Below, in pieces: positions 1 to 6,329 of a DNA stretch of 64,000 bases (positions are counted from its first letter, which is position 1; each line of letters begins with the position of its first letter). The notes beneath the pieces were generated by a model. It ran no database searches, was not told the origin of the DNA, and was given only the letters and a program-made list of their open reading frames with translations. Where the stretch lies: assembly GCF_028713515.1 (NCBI RefSeq), contig NZ_JAQTOD010000003.1, positions 124,001-188,000 on the forward strand, in the 5' to 3' direction. A program made the position numbers and the translations under genes. The DNA is from Sulfurimonas sp. (GTDB lineage: Bacteria > Campylobacterota > Campylobacteria > Campylobacterales > Sulfurimonadaceae).

Positions 1-860
1 GGAGCCAAAGAGGGATTTTTAGGGAAAAATTCATCACGAAGATAATTATAATAGGCATTATTGTTTAAAGAATCGCCAGAGCCTGAAGTTTTTTCAGTTG
101 CAGTTACAGGAATGGTTACACTATTATTTTCAATTTTTGGAAGTCCAGCGCTATATTCCATATCTTTTTTTAAAAGAGGACTATCTGAAGCTAAGTTGGC
201 CCACCAATCAAGAGCTTTTCCTAATGCTCTTCGTAAAGAATTATGTATGCCCATACCATTAGCAAGAGCATTTAATAAATCATTCGCATCAGTTTTTAAA
301 TAATCACGATAAGAAACACATTTAGAAGGATATTTCATGCCCCATAAACTAATTCTTGATGTAGTAGAAACACCACCATTATTACGACAATTTGTAGGTT
401 GACCATCATAGTCATGTAAATTAACACAAGTATGAGTTAGAGGGCTTAAAGATAAAGGAGCTGTACAAGTTAATGGAGCAGTACAAGTATGAGTAGAAGC
501 ATTCCATACCTCTGGAGCAATACAAGCAGTAGAACATGAAACATCAACTTTATGTAAAGAATATCGAACAGAAGTATAATTAGAAAAAATAGTACAGGCA
601 TCCTGTTTAAAAATATTTGTATTTTGTGACCATATCCAATTTTGAACACCAAATTTATCATTACACAAAGAACGAGAAGCAGAACCATTTAAGTCAGTAG
701 ATGGATAACCATATTGAATATTTTTATCATTTATATAATTCGCACAAGTAGTAGGAGCGTCAGCTGTACCATTAGGAGAATAAGGAGAATAATCGGCACC
801 TGTATATGTTTGAGCAAACAAAGAAAAATACAAAGAAAAAATAATAAAAAATATCTTCAT
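1..860 (-). CDS. Putative inovirus adsorption/minor coat protein (pIII-like), partial
   Basis: Open frame of at least 286 codons read leftward from ATG at 858-860 and continuing past the left edge, so the C-terminus is missing. It opens with a clear signal peptide (MKIFFIIFSLYFSLFA). The secreted part is rich in Cys, Thr, Ser, Asn and aromatics, and contains a short repeated segment built on THTC and CTAPL. It is the last visible gene of the leftward coat module, starting 2 nt after the stop of the 38-aa gene, so it is surely co-transcribed. A large, secreted, disulphide-rich protein downstream of the major coat gene is where filamentous phages place the receptor-binding pIII. I recognise no specific family. 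The role rests on position, size and secretion. Confidence 0.5.
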   Translation of the reverse strand, partial: MKIFFIIFSLYFSLFAQTYTGADYSPYSPNGTADAPTTCANYINDKNIQYGYPSTDLNGSASRSLCNDKFGVQNWIWSQNTNIFKQDACTIFSNYTSVRYSLHKVDVSCSTACIAPEVWNASTHTCTAPLTCTAPLSLSPLTHTCVNLHDYDGQPTNCRNNGGVSTTSRISLWGMKYPSKCVSYRDYLKTDANDLLNALANGMGIHNSLRRALGKALDWWANLASDSPLLKKDMEYSAGLPKIENNSVTIPVTATEKTSGSGDSLNNNAYYNYLRDEFFPKNPSLA

Positions 861-861
861 A

Positions 862-978
862 TTACAAACTAAAAAGAGATAAAACAGCAAAGAAACTAGA
901 TAAGGCAAAGCCCCAATAAACGCCGATTGAAAAGAAGTAGTTAAAATACATATCAGAAGACAAAGCTAAAATTTCCAT
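862..978 (-). CDS. 38-aa single-span membrane protein (minor coat candidate)
   Basis: ATG at 976-978, stop at 862-864. It encodes MEILALSSDMYFNYFFSIGV followed by a mostly hydrophobic C-terminal half, so one membrane span with almost no charge. It is tightly packed between the 141-aa gene (stop at 980) and the adhesin-like gene (start at 860), which argues for real translation. Filamentous phages encode several 30-110-aa membrane proteins (pVI, pVII, pIX) that cap the virion. This could be one of them, but its sequence alone does not say which. Confidence 0.5.
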   Translation of the reverse strand: MEILALSSDMYFNYFFSIGVYWGFALSSFFAVLSLFSL

Positions 979-979
979 T

Positions 980-1405
980 TTAAAACCTTTTTGAAGATGA
1001 GATATTTACAACAGTTAAAACCATAAAAAATAGAAATACAAAACCAAAAAGAACACCGCTTAACGAGTTCATATAATTAAAATCTCTTTGGTTTATGCCT
1101 AATGCGTTAGTAGCTAAAGACCAATCTATAAGATGAGATTGTTCACGAAGTCTTAAAAAATCAGAACCAACAAAACCTTTAGAATTTAAACAACCAAGAG
1201 TGGAAGTGCCAGAATTTCTACAATCTGTTATATTTGTTTGACGAGTTGATGATAAACCTAAATCAGAAAATATTATTTTTGGATAGTAAGAGATTAAATA
1301 GGTTGTAGCGTTTTCATCAAAATCACTAAAATAGACACCTTGAACGGATATAGAACCAAAAGAAAGACTAAAAGATAAAGCGAGTAGTAATAAGATTCGT
1401 TTCAT
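980..1405 (-). CDS. 141-aa secreted, C-terminally membrane-anchored phage protein
   Basis: Starts MKRILLLLALSFSLSFG, a typical signal peptide. A polar region of about 95 residues contains two Cys (in ITDCRNS and LGCLNS) that could form a disulphide. A strong C-terminal transmembrane segment (SGVLFGFVFLFFMVLTVVNI) follows, with a short basic tail (SSSKRF). This topology fits a virion end-cap or assembly protein held in the inner membrane before extrusion. It lies between the coat-like 36-aa gene and the 38-aa gene, in one leftward operon. No family is recognised, and the functional assignment is from context only. Confidence 0.55.
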   Translation of the reverse strand: MKRILLLLALSFSLSFGSISVQGVYFSDFDENATTYLISYYPKIIFSDLGLSSTRQTNITDCRNSGTSTLGCLNSKGFVGSDFLRLREQSHLIDWSLATNALGINQRDFNYMNSLSGVLFGFVFLFFMVLTVVNISSSKRF

Positions 1406-1415
1406 TTTTTAACCT

Positions 1416-1526
1416 TTAAAATAATAGTTTGATTGATTTTTTAATACCCCAAATAACAGCAAAACCAACAAGTGCAGAACCTAATAAGATAGTAAGATTT
1501 ATGATGTCTATAGTAGGAGTAAGCAT
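1416..1526 (-). CDS. 36-aa coat-like membrane peptide lacking a signal peptide
   Basis: ATG at 1524-1526 preceded by AAGGATATAAA, stop at 1416-1418. It encodes a short polar N-terminus (MLTPTIDI), a hydrophobic span and a basic amphipathic tail containing AVIWGIKKSIKLLF. The tail matches the end of the neighbouring major coat protein (AVMWSIKKAMGLLRA), and both mature N-termini carry LT(A)PTI. It therefore looks like a leaderless paralogue of the coat protein, possibly a pVII/pIX-type minor coat subunit, which in M13 also lacks a leader. Short length limits certainty, but the ribosome-binding site and tight packing support it. Confidence 0.6.
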   Translation of the reverse strand: MLTPTIDIINLTILLGSALVGFAVIWGIKKSIKLLF

Positions 1527-1540
1527 TTTATATCCTTATA

Positions 1541-1560
1541 ATAAGGGGCGAACCCCCTAT
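1541..1560 (-). terminator. GC-rich hairpin after the coat gene
   Basis: On the minus strand the sequence reads ATAGGGGGTTCGCCCCTTAT, a four-base G-C core with a TTCG loop plus flanking A-T pairs. It sits directly after the major coat gene and just before the 36-aa coat-like gene. M13 has a terminator after gene VIII that keeps coat expression far above the downstream minor coat genes. This hairpin could do the same, or slow RNA decay. It lacks a long U-run, so termination may be partial. Confidence 0.5.
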
Positions 1561-1562
1561 AA

Positions 1563-1760
1563 TTAAGCTCTTAACAAGCCCATTGCTTTTTTTATTGACC
1601 ACATAACAGCGGCAGCAATAAGAACAGCACCAGCAACAGTCTCAAAATCTGTTGTTGCAATTGTTGGAGCAGTTAAAGCAGCAGAAGCTTGAGAAGCAAC
1701 AGCAGTTACAGCAACACCAGCAGCGATTAAACGCTCACGAAAATTAAGTTTTTTTAACAT
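1563..1760 (-). CDS. Inovirus-type major coat protein precursor (pVIII-like)
   Basis: 65 aa from ATG 1758-1760, chosen because AAAGGGG lies 6 nt upstream; an earlier in-frame start would add 14 unlikely residues. It has a basic N-terminus (MLKKLNFRER), a hydrophobic leader, and a signal-peptidase-like site after ASQASA. The predicted mature peptide of about 38 residues has an acidic N-terminal part (TTDFE), a hydrophobic helix (VAGAVLIAAAVMW) and a basic tail (SIKKAMGLLRA). This is the three-zone design of filamentous phage major coat proteins: acidic surface, membrane helix, and a basic end that contacts DNA. Assignment is by architecture rather than by sequence match. Confidence 0.72.
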   Translation of the reverse strand: MLKKLNFRERLIAAGVAVTAVASQASAALTAPTIATTDFETVAGAVLIAAAVMWSIKKAMGLLRA

Positions 1761-1839
1761 AAGAAACCCCTTTGGGTAGATAAAGTATTTGGGCTTACAC
1801 AAGAGGACTGGAAACCAATCTCAATCACTGCCAACATAC

Positions 1840-2241
1840 TTAAGCCTTTGAAGTTTGTTTAGATTGAGACAAAGAATTTTTAATGAATTCTGCACCATTA
1901 TCAAATGAATCAACCATAAAAATATCGCCACCTTGATATTTTCTAGGGAGGTCGCCAGAGATAAAAAAAGGCATTTTTGAATTGCGATAATTGCGAATAA
2001 TCTCTGCAACTTTGATAGATTCTTCCTCAGTCGCACAAATAATGCGATACTCAACCGTTGTATCTACTTCTTGAATTCCTACAATTTTATCTTCACGCTG
2101 AACTACATTAGTAGAACGAAATTTAACATTAGCACTGTATTTTGTACCGTTTTCCATTGTTCCAGATTTACCGGGCTTAATTGTTCCTACCTCTAAGATT
2201 TCGTACATAGTTCGAAAACCTTGGCTAATCACTTGACTCAT
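1840..2241 (-). CDS. Putative phage ssDNA-binding protein (gV-like position)
   Basis: 133 aa, start ATG at 2239-2241 with AAGGAG 9 nt upstream. The protein is soluble. Its N-terminal two thirds alternate polar and hydrophobic residues as in a beta-barrel (for example YEILEVGTIKPG, KYSANVKFRSTNVV, TVEYRIICA), followed by a helix (EESIKVAEIIRNYR) and a Ser/Gln/Lys-rich tail (SQSKQTSKA). In filamentous phages the gene just upstream of the coat gene usually encodes the OB-fold protein that coats the single-stranded genome. Size, predicted fold and position fit that role, but I see no diagnostic motif. It could instead be another small phage protein. Confidence 0.45.
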   Translation of the reverse strand: MSQVISQGFRTMYEILEVGTIKPGKSGTMENGTKYSANVKFRSTNVVQREDKIVGIQEVDTTVEYRIICATEEESIKVAEIIRNYRNSKMPFFISGDLPRKYQGGDIFMVDSFDNGAEFIKNSLSQSKQTSKA

Positions 2242-2323
2242 ATCACACTCCTTATTTAGGCAAAATTTTTTTCTATCTCTCTTTTGTTAACGCGGGGGAG
2301 TGATAGTCAACCCGCGGTCGGAC

Positions 2324-2512
2324 TTATAACGCTAAAAGCGTATGCCGAGATTGTTTAAAACTATTTAGTAAGTGTGTAATTAAAAATTCGTTATAATCTT
2401 TAATCGCATAAATGGGCTTAGTCTCATGATGTTGTAGGAGTGATAGACCTGCGTTATTCTCTTTTGTCGATTTAACTGTAAGAGGTTTGTTTTGACGAGT
2501 ATTTGTTTTCAT
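2324..2512 (-). CDS. 62-aa hypothetical phage protein, first gene of leftward arm
   Basis: ATG at 2510-2512 with GGAG 8 nt upstream. It encodes a basic, polar protein rich in Lys, Asn and Thr (MKTNTRQNKPLTVKSTKENN) ending in a helical segment (NEFLITHLLNSFKQSRHTLL). It is the first gene leftward of the operator pair and so would be directly controlled by the divergent HTH protein. A strong hairpin (CGCGGG at 2291-2296 with CCCGCG at 2311-2316) lies between it and the ssDNA-binding candidate. It is far too small for a rolling-circle initiator. Function unknown. Confidence 0.45.
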   Translation of the reverse strand: MKTNTRQNKPLTVKSTKENNAGLSLLQHHETKPIYAIKDYNEFLITHLLNSFKQSRHTLLAL

Positions 2513-2525
2513 GGTTATCACTCCG

Positions 2526-2541
2526 ATATGCAATATTTGCA
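2526..2541 (+). promoter_or_regulatory. Operator-like site O1, copy 1 of an exact 16-bp inverted pair
   Basis: ATATGCAATATTTGCA, itself nearly palindromic around TGCAAT/TTTGCA. The reverse complement recurs exactly at 2589-2604. The copy lies 14 bp before the 62-aa gene's start codon on the leftward side, so a bound protein would block that arm. The most likely ligand is the HTH protein at 2625-2825. Confidence 0.6.
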
Positions 2542-2588
2542 GATATTTAAAATCATACATGCAAATAAATAAAAAAAAGCTTAAAATA

Positions 2589-2604
2589 TGCAAATATTGC
2601 ATAT
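2589..2604 (-). promoter_or_regulatory. Operator-like site O2, copy 2 of the 16-bp inverted pair
   Basis: TGCAAATATTGCATAT, the exact reverse complement of 2526-2541. It lies 20 bp before the regulator's ATG, just ahead of its ribosome-binding site (AGGAAATAGG), as expected for autoregulation. A weaker half site (TGCAAATA) is present at about 2560. Confidence 0.6.
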
Positions 2605-2624
2605 ATAAAATAGGAAATAGGAAA

Positions 2625-2825
2625 ATGACAAGAAAAGAATTAGCAGAAAAACTTGGAATATCATTAAGATCATTGGACAATTGGGAAAAAGAGAAACCAG
2701 ATTTAGTAAAATTAATAAATCAAGGACTCGCTTTAGACGAAAGCATAGAAGAGACAAAAAGACATTTAGAAAGACTAGAAGAAATAAAAAACAAATCAAG
2801 TAACGGCAAATTCCAACTAAAGTAA
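2625..2825 (+). CDS. Small HTH regulator of the prophage
   Basis: 66 aa; ATG at 2625 chosen because AGGAAATAGG precedes it and the domain starts at once (MTRKELAEKLGISLRSLDNW). This is a helix-turn-helix of the Cro/phage-repressor or MerR-like kind: helix, turn at GIS, recognition helix with SLDNWEK. The C-terminal half is charged and helical (EETKRHLERLEEIKNK), suggesting a dimerising coiled coil. It is divergent from the virion module with two inverted 16-bp sites between them, matching the RstR/cI-like role of a lysogeny or copy-control regulator. It is followed 5 nt later by the TonB-like gene. Confidence 0.65.
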   Translation: MTRKELAEKLGISLRSLDNWEKEKPDLVKLINQGLALDESIEETKRHLERLEEIKNKSSNGKFQLK

Positions 2826-2830
2826 AAAAG

Positions 2831-3562
2831 ATGAACACAATAAAAGCATTAATAATAGTTATGTTGAGTTGGGTGATTGCGAGTGCAAACATGGAAGTGA
2901 AAATGAACATCAAAGCACTATATAAAGATAAGTTTGAAACATTATCCGAAAAACAGCAAAATTATATTTATGACAATATGAACAAAATAAAAGAAATAAC
3001 TGAAGCAGTGTTAAAACAAGAGACAAAGAATTTGCAAAAAGAAAAATTTATTGATGAAAAAAATGTAATTGAATTTATTTTAAACAGTGATGGAAGTATA
3101 GGAGAAATAAACTATATCGCAAGAAGCAGTGAGAGAAAATTTGATAATTTATCAAAAAGAATTATAGAAACTTCTCTTAAAAACTACCCAATGCCAAAAG
3201 AGGCAACGCCAATAAGAATGATTTTTGTGTATTCAGTCGGAAAGAAATTTAGCGAATCAAGAGAAAGAGCAGATAGTAGACCATATATTCAAATAATACA
3301 AAGAGGCACATCAAGATTTGAACACTCAATGAAAGAACAAGTTAGAGAGTTTGAAACATTAAAAGATGGATTTGTGAATGTAAATGTAAATCCACAAAGT
3401 TGTGCAGAAGTTTCATTATTGACAGACAATAATCAAAAAGTTAATGGTGGACTTGGTCAAATATTTATGCACTATAGCATTAACACAGAAGTTCCAAAAG
3501 GAAAATATAAACTTTTAGTTCAAACTAAAGTTACTTGTAATGTCAATATCCAATATCCATAA
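2831..3562 (+). CDS. Secreted protein with TonB/TolA C-terminal-like domain
   Basis: 243 aa with a signal peptide or N-terminal anchor (residues 1-20, IVMLSWVIASA), then a charged helical linker. Residues about 70-135 carry VIEFILNSDGSIGEI, a double Ser with a nearby Asp, KNYPMP and IRMIFVYSV. That is the pattern of the TonB_C/TolA_C fold: strand, DG turn, SS..D, helix, P-x-P, strand. Unlike TonB, the domain is internal. About 105 more residues follow, with two Cys (191 and 236) that may pair. It starts 5 nt after the regulator gene, so both belong to the same arm. Because filamentous phage entry needs host TolA, a phage-encoded homologue could act in receptor competition or superinfection exclusion. 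That role is inference. Confidence 0.55.
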   Translation: MNTIKALIIVMLSWVIASANMEVKMNIKALYKDKFETLSEKQQNYIYDNMNKIKEITEAVLKQETKNLQKEKFIDEKNVIEFILNSDGSIGEINYIARSSERKFDNLSKRIIETSLKNYPMPKEATPIRMIFVYSVGKKFSESRERADSRPYIQIIQRGTSRFEHSMKEQVREFETLKDGFVNVNVNPQSCAEVSLLTDNNQKVNGGLGQIFMHYSINTEVPKGKYKLLVQTKVTCNVNIQYP

Positions 3563-3740
3563 AAGAAATATCTTTTAACATTAACCAACAAACACTGCAT
3601 AGACTAAATGTCTGTAAACTTTTGATAATTTGACAAGGGAGCTACGCTCCTAAACCCACTCGTACCTCGCGGGTCCCAGAACTAGGAGCGCAGCAACATT
3701 TTTGTTTGCGGTAGAGAAAAAGAATTTCCTAAGTAACAAC

Positions 3741-3814
3741 AATAATTAGAATGAATAGTTTTCACTATGTGAAACCACCTCACGCGAGTTCGGCTACAAT
3801 TCACACTAATTATT
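3741..3814. other. Nested cruciform-capable inverted repeat
   Basis: The outer arms AATAATTAGAATGAAT (3741-3756) and ATTCACACTAATTATT (3799-3814) pair at 14 of 16 positions. The perfect hairpin TTTCAC-TAT-GTGAAA (3760-3774) lies inside. It is the most elaborate single structure of the stretch and therefore the best candidate for a replication-origin or packaging hairpin. Confidence 0.5.
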
Positions 3815-3903
3815 TATCAATCACTATGAAACATTATAGAAGCATTGATATTTTTTATTTAAAAATCTAAAAGAGAAAAAATTGAAAATAGGAAAATAGT
3901 AGC

Positions 3904-3932
3904 CAGAGGAGTGATTAATTCCTCTGTTTTGA
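3904..3932 (+). terminator. Rho-independent-like terminator, rightward
   Basis: CAGAGGA (3904-3910) pairs with TCCTCTG (3920-3926), 9-nt loop, followed by TTTTGATT. It could end transcripts of the regulator/TonB-like arm, about 340 bp downstream of that arm's last stop. Confidence 0.45.
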
Positions 3933-4047
3933 TTAGTGCAATAAAGGTGTGAACACCATCAAGACTAAAAAGACTACTATCATGTGGGAAAACATAGCAG
4001 TACCTCGCGTTAGAATCCCACCCAACACAACCCACTTAAAAATAAGC

Positions 4048-4084
4048 AAAAAAAAAGGGTAGCTAGAAATTAATCTAACTACCC
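4048..4084 (-). terminator. Rho-independent terminator, leftward
   Basis: GGGTAG (4057-4062) pairs with CTACCC (4079-4084) and the inner TAGA (4064-4067) with TCTA (4074-4077), giving a long stem. On the minus strand it is followed by a run of nine T residues (complement of the A-run at 4048-4056). It would stop transcription arriving from the ABC-F gene before it enters the prophage. Confidence 0.65.
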
Positions 4085-4336
4085 CTCATCCCAACAAGTT
4101 GCAGTAATCAATTGCAACCATTAAGGCACTACATGTTCTCGGATAAAAGTATAACACAGAATGAGAAATAAATACAATAAAATTAAAAATAAGGATAAGC
4201 TTTTTTCAAATCCCTCTTTGTCCACCATAAAGCCCCCAAAAAATCCCTTATAATCATTTTTAATACAACATATTTACTTGGCATAGATCGGTAATTATAT
4301 GACTATACTCGGCAAAACCTTCTATTTTGTCAAATG

Positions 4337-6175
4337 CTATCCCTCTAGTTCTACAAATCTTTTTTCATAATCCTCCATAATCTTATCAATTTGACTTTGG
4401 ACTTCTACGAGTTCTTCAAAGCTCTCTTCGACGCTACTCTCTTGTTCTGAGATAAGCTTCGACAACTCCACAAGTTTTTTTGTATCATTGATATTTGTGG
4501 CATCAAGAAGCAATTTGTGATTTAACTCTATCTGCTTCTCTGTGTCTATAATATGTTTTTCGATTTTTTCAGCTTTTTTCCTTAGAGGAGAGAGTATCTC
4601 GTTTCTTTTACGAGTTAGTTCTGCTTTTACTTTCTTGCTCTCTTTTTGGTTATTTTGCGGTGCTGTTTTCTCAACTTTAGCACTCTCTTCCTGTTCTTCC
4701 CAGCCAATTTTTTCCAGGAATAGATCATATCCGCCATCGAAATATTGGGCTGTATCTTTTGCAAAAACAATCAATCTATCACACACACTTCTAAGCAATT
4801 CTTCTGAGTGCGTGACGATTATCACAGAGCCTTCAAAGCGTTTTATTGCCATTGTTAGTGCCTCGATAGAGTCCATATCTAGGTGGTTTGTAGGCTCATC
4901 AAGAAGCAAAAGATTAACCTCTCTTGCTAAAATCTGCCCAAGCATTACACGGCTTTTTTCACCGCCAGATAAAAGGGAGACTTTTTTCTCGGCGCTGTCT
5001 CCGCTAAACATCATGGCTCCACTTATGCTTCTGATAACTTGAGTAGAGAGTTTTGTGTTTGCAGAGTGAATCTCATCCATAACACTGTTCCCTGCATGAA
5101 GACGAGCTATGTTTGTCTGCCCAAAGTGTGCACTTACAACGCTTGGATGAGAGTGAATTGTTCCATGAAGCTGTTTTAACTCACCCGCAATTACATTTAG
5201 CAGAGTTGATTTACCTTTTCCGTTTTTACCGATAATCCCTAAACACTCCCCTTTTTTAAGCACAAATGAGATGTTTTTAAATAGGATTTGCTCTGGTGTA
5301 TAGCCAAAACTTAAGCCATGAACATCAAGAAGAACCTTTGCTGGAGTCTCTTTAAAGTTAAAATCAAATTTTAGAGATGAGTCAAATCCTAAATCATCCA
5401 TAAGTTCCATCTTCTCTAGTTGCTTGACTTTTGACTGTGCGAGGGCGGCGGTTGAGGCACGAGCTTTGTTTCTGGCTATAAAATCTTCAAGTTCTTTTAC
5501 TTTTCTGTCTTGTGAAATTTTTTGTTTCTCATAAAGCTCATCATTTGCTCTTAGCTGATCATAAAATTTGTGGGTATTGCCTTGAATAAAACTAAGTCCC
5601 TTTCGTACGATTCCCATCGTGTGAGTCATTGTTGCATCCATAAAATCTCTATCATGAGTTATGAGGATAACTTCTCCCTCGAATGAGCATAAAAACTGCT
5701 TTAGCCAACGAAGAGAGAGAATGTCAAGGTAGTTTGTCGGCTCATCCAGCAGAAGCAGATTTGGCTCTGTTACTAGAAGTTTTGCCAGATTTATCCGTAT
5801 TTGGTATCCGCCTGAAAACGAGAGAGGATTTTTCCCCAAATCTTCCGCACTAAATCCCAAACCAAAAAGAATCTTCTCAACTCGATATAAATCATACTTC
5901 ATATCGCCCTCTAAAGCCAAAGAAGCCTCTTCTCTTAGAGTGTGTTCGCTAAAACTTAGATGCTGTTTTAGCGTGCCGATTCTATACCCTTTTGGTATAA
6001 TAATTTCGCCGCTATCAGCAGACTCTTCGCCCAGAATAAGCTTAAAAAGCGTAGATTTTCCACTTCCGTTTCTACCAACCAAACCGACTCTGTTACCGCT
6101 GTTTAGTTTGAAATTCAGGTTGCTAAAAAGTTCCTGTTTCCCATAGTTTTTGGAGATATTTATTAGTTGTATCAT
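4337..6175 (-). CDS. ABC-F family ATPase (Uup/YheS-like)
   Basis: 612 aa with two ABC ATPase domains in one chain and no membrane segments. Domain 1 has Walker A GRNGSGKST (about residues 34-42), signature SFSGG and Walker B LLLLDEPTNYLD. Domain 2 has GKNGKGKST, LLSGGEKSR and LLLLDEPTNHLD. The inter-domain linker (around residues 210-260) is charged and helical, and the C-terminus (about 500-612) is a long coiled coil. ABC-F proteins act on ribosomes, rescuing or regulating translation, or in Uup-type DNA transactions. The C-terminal coiled coil favours the Uup/YheS branch. It is monocistronic, flanked by the prophage and a toxin-antitoxin pair. Start ATG at 6175. Confidence 0.9.
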   Translation of the reverse strand: MIQLINISKNYGKQELFSNLNFKLNSGNRVGLVGRNGSGKSTLFKLILGEESADSGEIIIPKGYRIGTLKQHLSFSEHTLREEASLALEGDMKYDLYRVEKILFGLGFSAEDLGKNPLSFSGGYQIRINLAKLLVTEPNLLLLDEPTNYLDILSLRWLKQFLCSFEGEVILITHDRDFMDATMTHTMGIVRKGLSFIQGNTHKFYDQLRANDELYEKQKISQDRKVKELEDFIARNKARASTAALAQSKVKQLEKMELMDDLGFDSSLKFDFNFKETPAKVLLDVHGLSFGYTPEQILFKNISFVLKKGECLGIIGKNGKGKSTLLNVIAGELKQLHGTIHSHPSVVSAHFGQTNIARLHAGNSVMDEIHSANTKLSTQVIRSISGAMMFSGDSAEKKVSLLSGGEKSRVMLGQILAREVNLLLLDEPTNHLDMDSIEALTMAIKRFEGSVIIVTHSEELLRSVCDRLIVFAKDTAQYFDGGYDLFLEKIGWEEQEESAKVEKTAPQNNQKESKKVKAELTRKRNEILSPLRKKAEKIEKHIIDTEKQIELNHKLLLDATNINDTKKLVELSKLISEQESSVEESFEELVEVQSQIDKIMEDYEKRFVELEG

Positions 6176-6329
6176 GAGGCTCTTTTGATTTTTTTAAAAT
6201 TATAGCAATAAGCTGATAATCCTAGGTATTAAATAAATTGTTTTATTGAGATGGTACTTTAGATTTTTACAATTACATATAAATCAATCTATGTTATACT
6301 TAACTCAGATTAAAAAGTGAGATCACACA

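Larger units (their letters stand above)
1..4130. mobile_element. Right part of a probable inovirus (filamentous phage) prophage
   Basis: A compact block of very small genes unlike the rest of the window. The leftward arm (about 1-2512) encodes a signal-peptide coat-like protein of 65 aa, a 36-aa coat-like paralogue, small single-span membrane proteins and a Cys-rich secreted protein cut by the window edge. The rightward arm (2625-3562) encodes an HTH regulator and a secreted protein. The layout recalls M13/Pf1/CTX-type phages: a candidate ssDNA-binding gene, then the coat gene with a hairpin after it, then minor coat and adsorption genes, with a divergent regulator. A Zot/gI-type assembly ATPase would be expected further left, outside the window. 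No replication initiator or integrase is visible. The right boundary is not defined and is placed within the structured non-coding stretch. Confidence 0.7.
3563..4336. other. Non-coding stretch with dense stem-loops (candidate phage ori/packaging region)
   Basis: 774 bp with no convincing gene. Structures that can be read directly: GGAGC-TAC-GCTCC (3638-3650) nested in a larger stem of 3641-3652 with 3683-3694 (11 of 12 pairs); ACCC/GGGT (3654-3657 with 3671-3674); a 16-nt arm pair (3741-3756 with 3799-3814) enclosing TTTCAC-TAT-GTGAAA (3760-3774); GGTGT-GA-ACACC (3946-3957); GTGGGA/TCCCAC (3984-3989 with 4016-4021); GTTGCA/TGCAAC (4098-4103 with 4113-4118). GTACCTCGCG occurs twice (3662-3671 and 4000-4009). 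Filamentous phage intergenic regions carry such clustered hairpins as origin and packaging signal. Confidence 0.5.

Noticed and set aside
3984..4021. GTGGGA/TCCCAC stem resembling a tRNA or tmRNA acceptor
   Set aside because: No T-loop, anticodon arm or CCA context could be fitted. It is treated as one of the phage-region hairpins.
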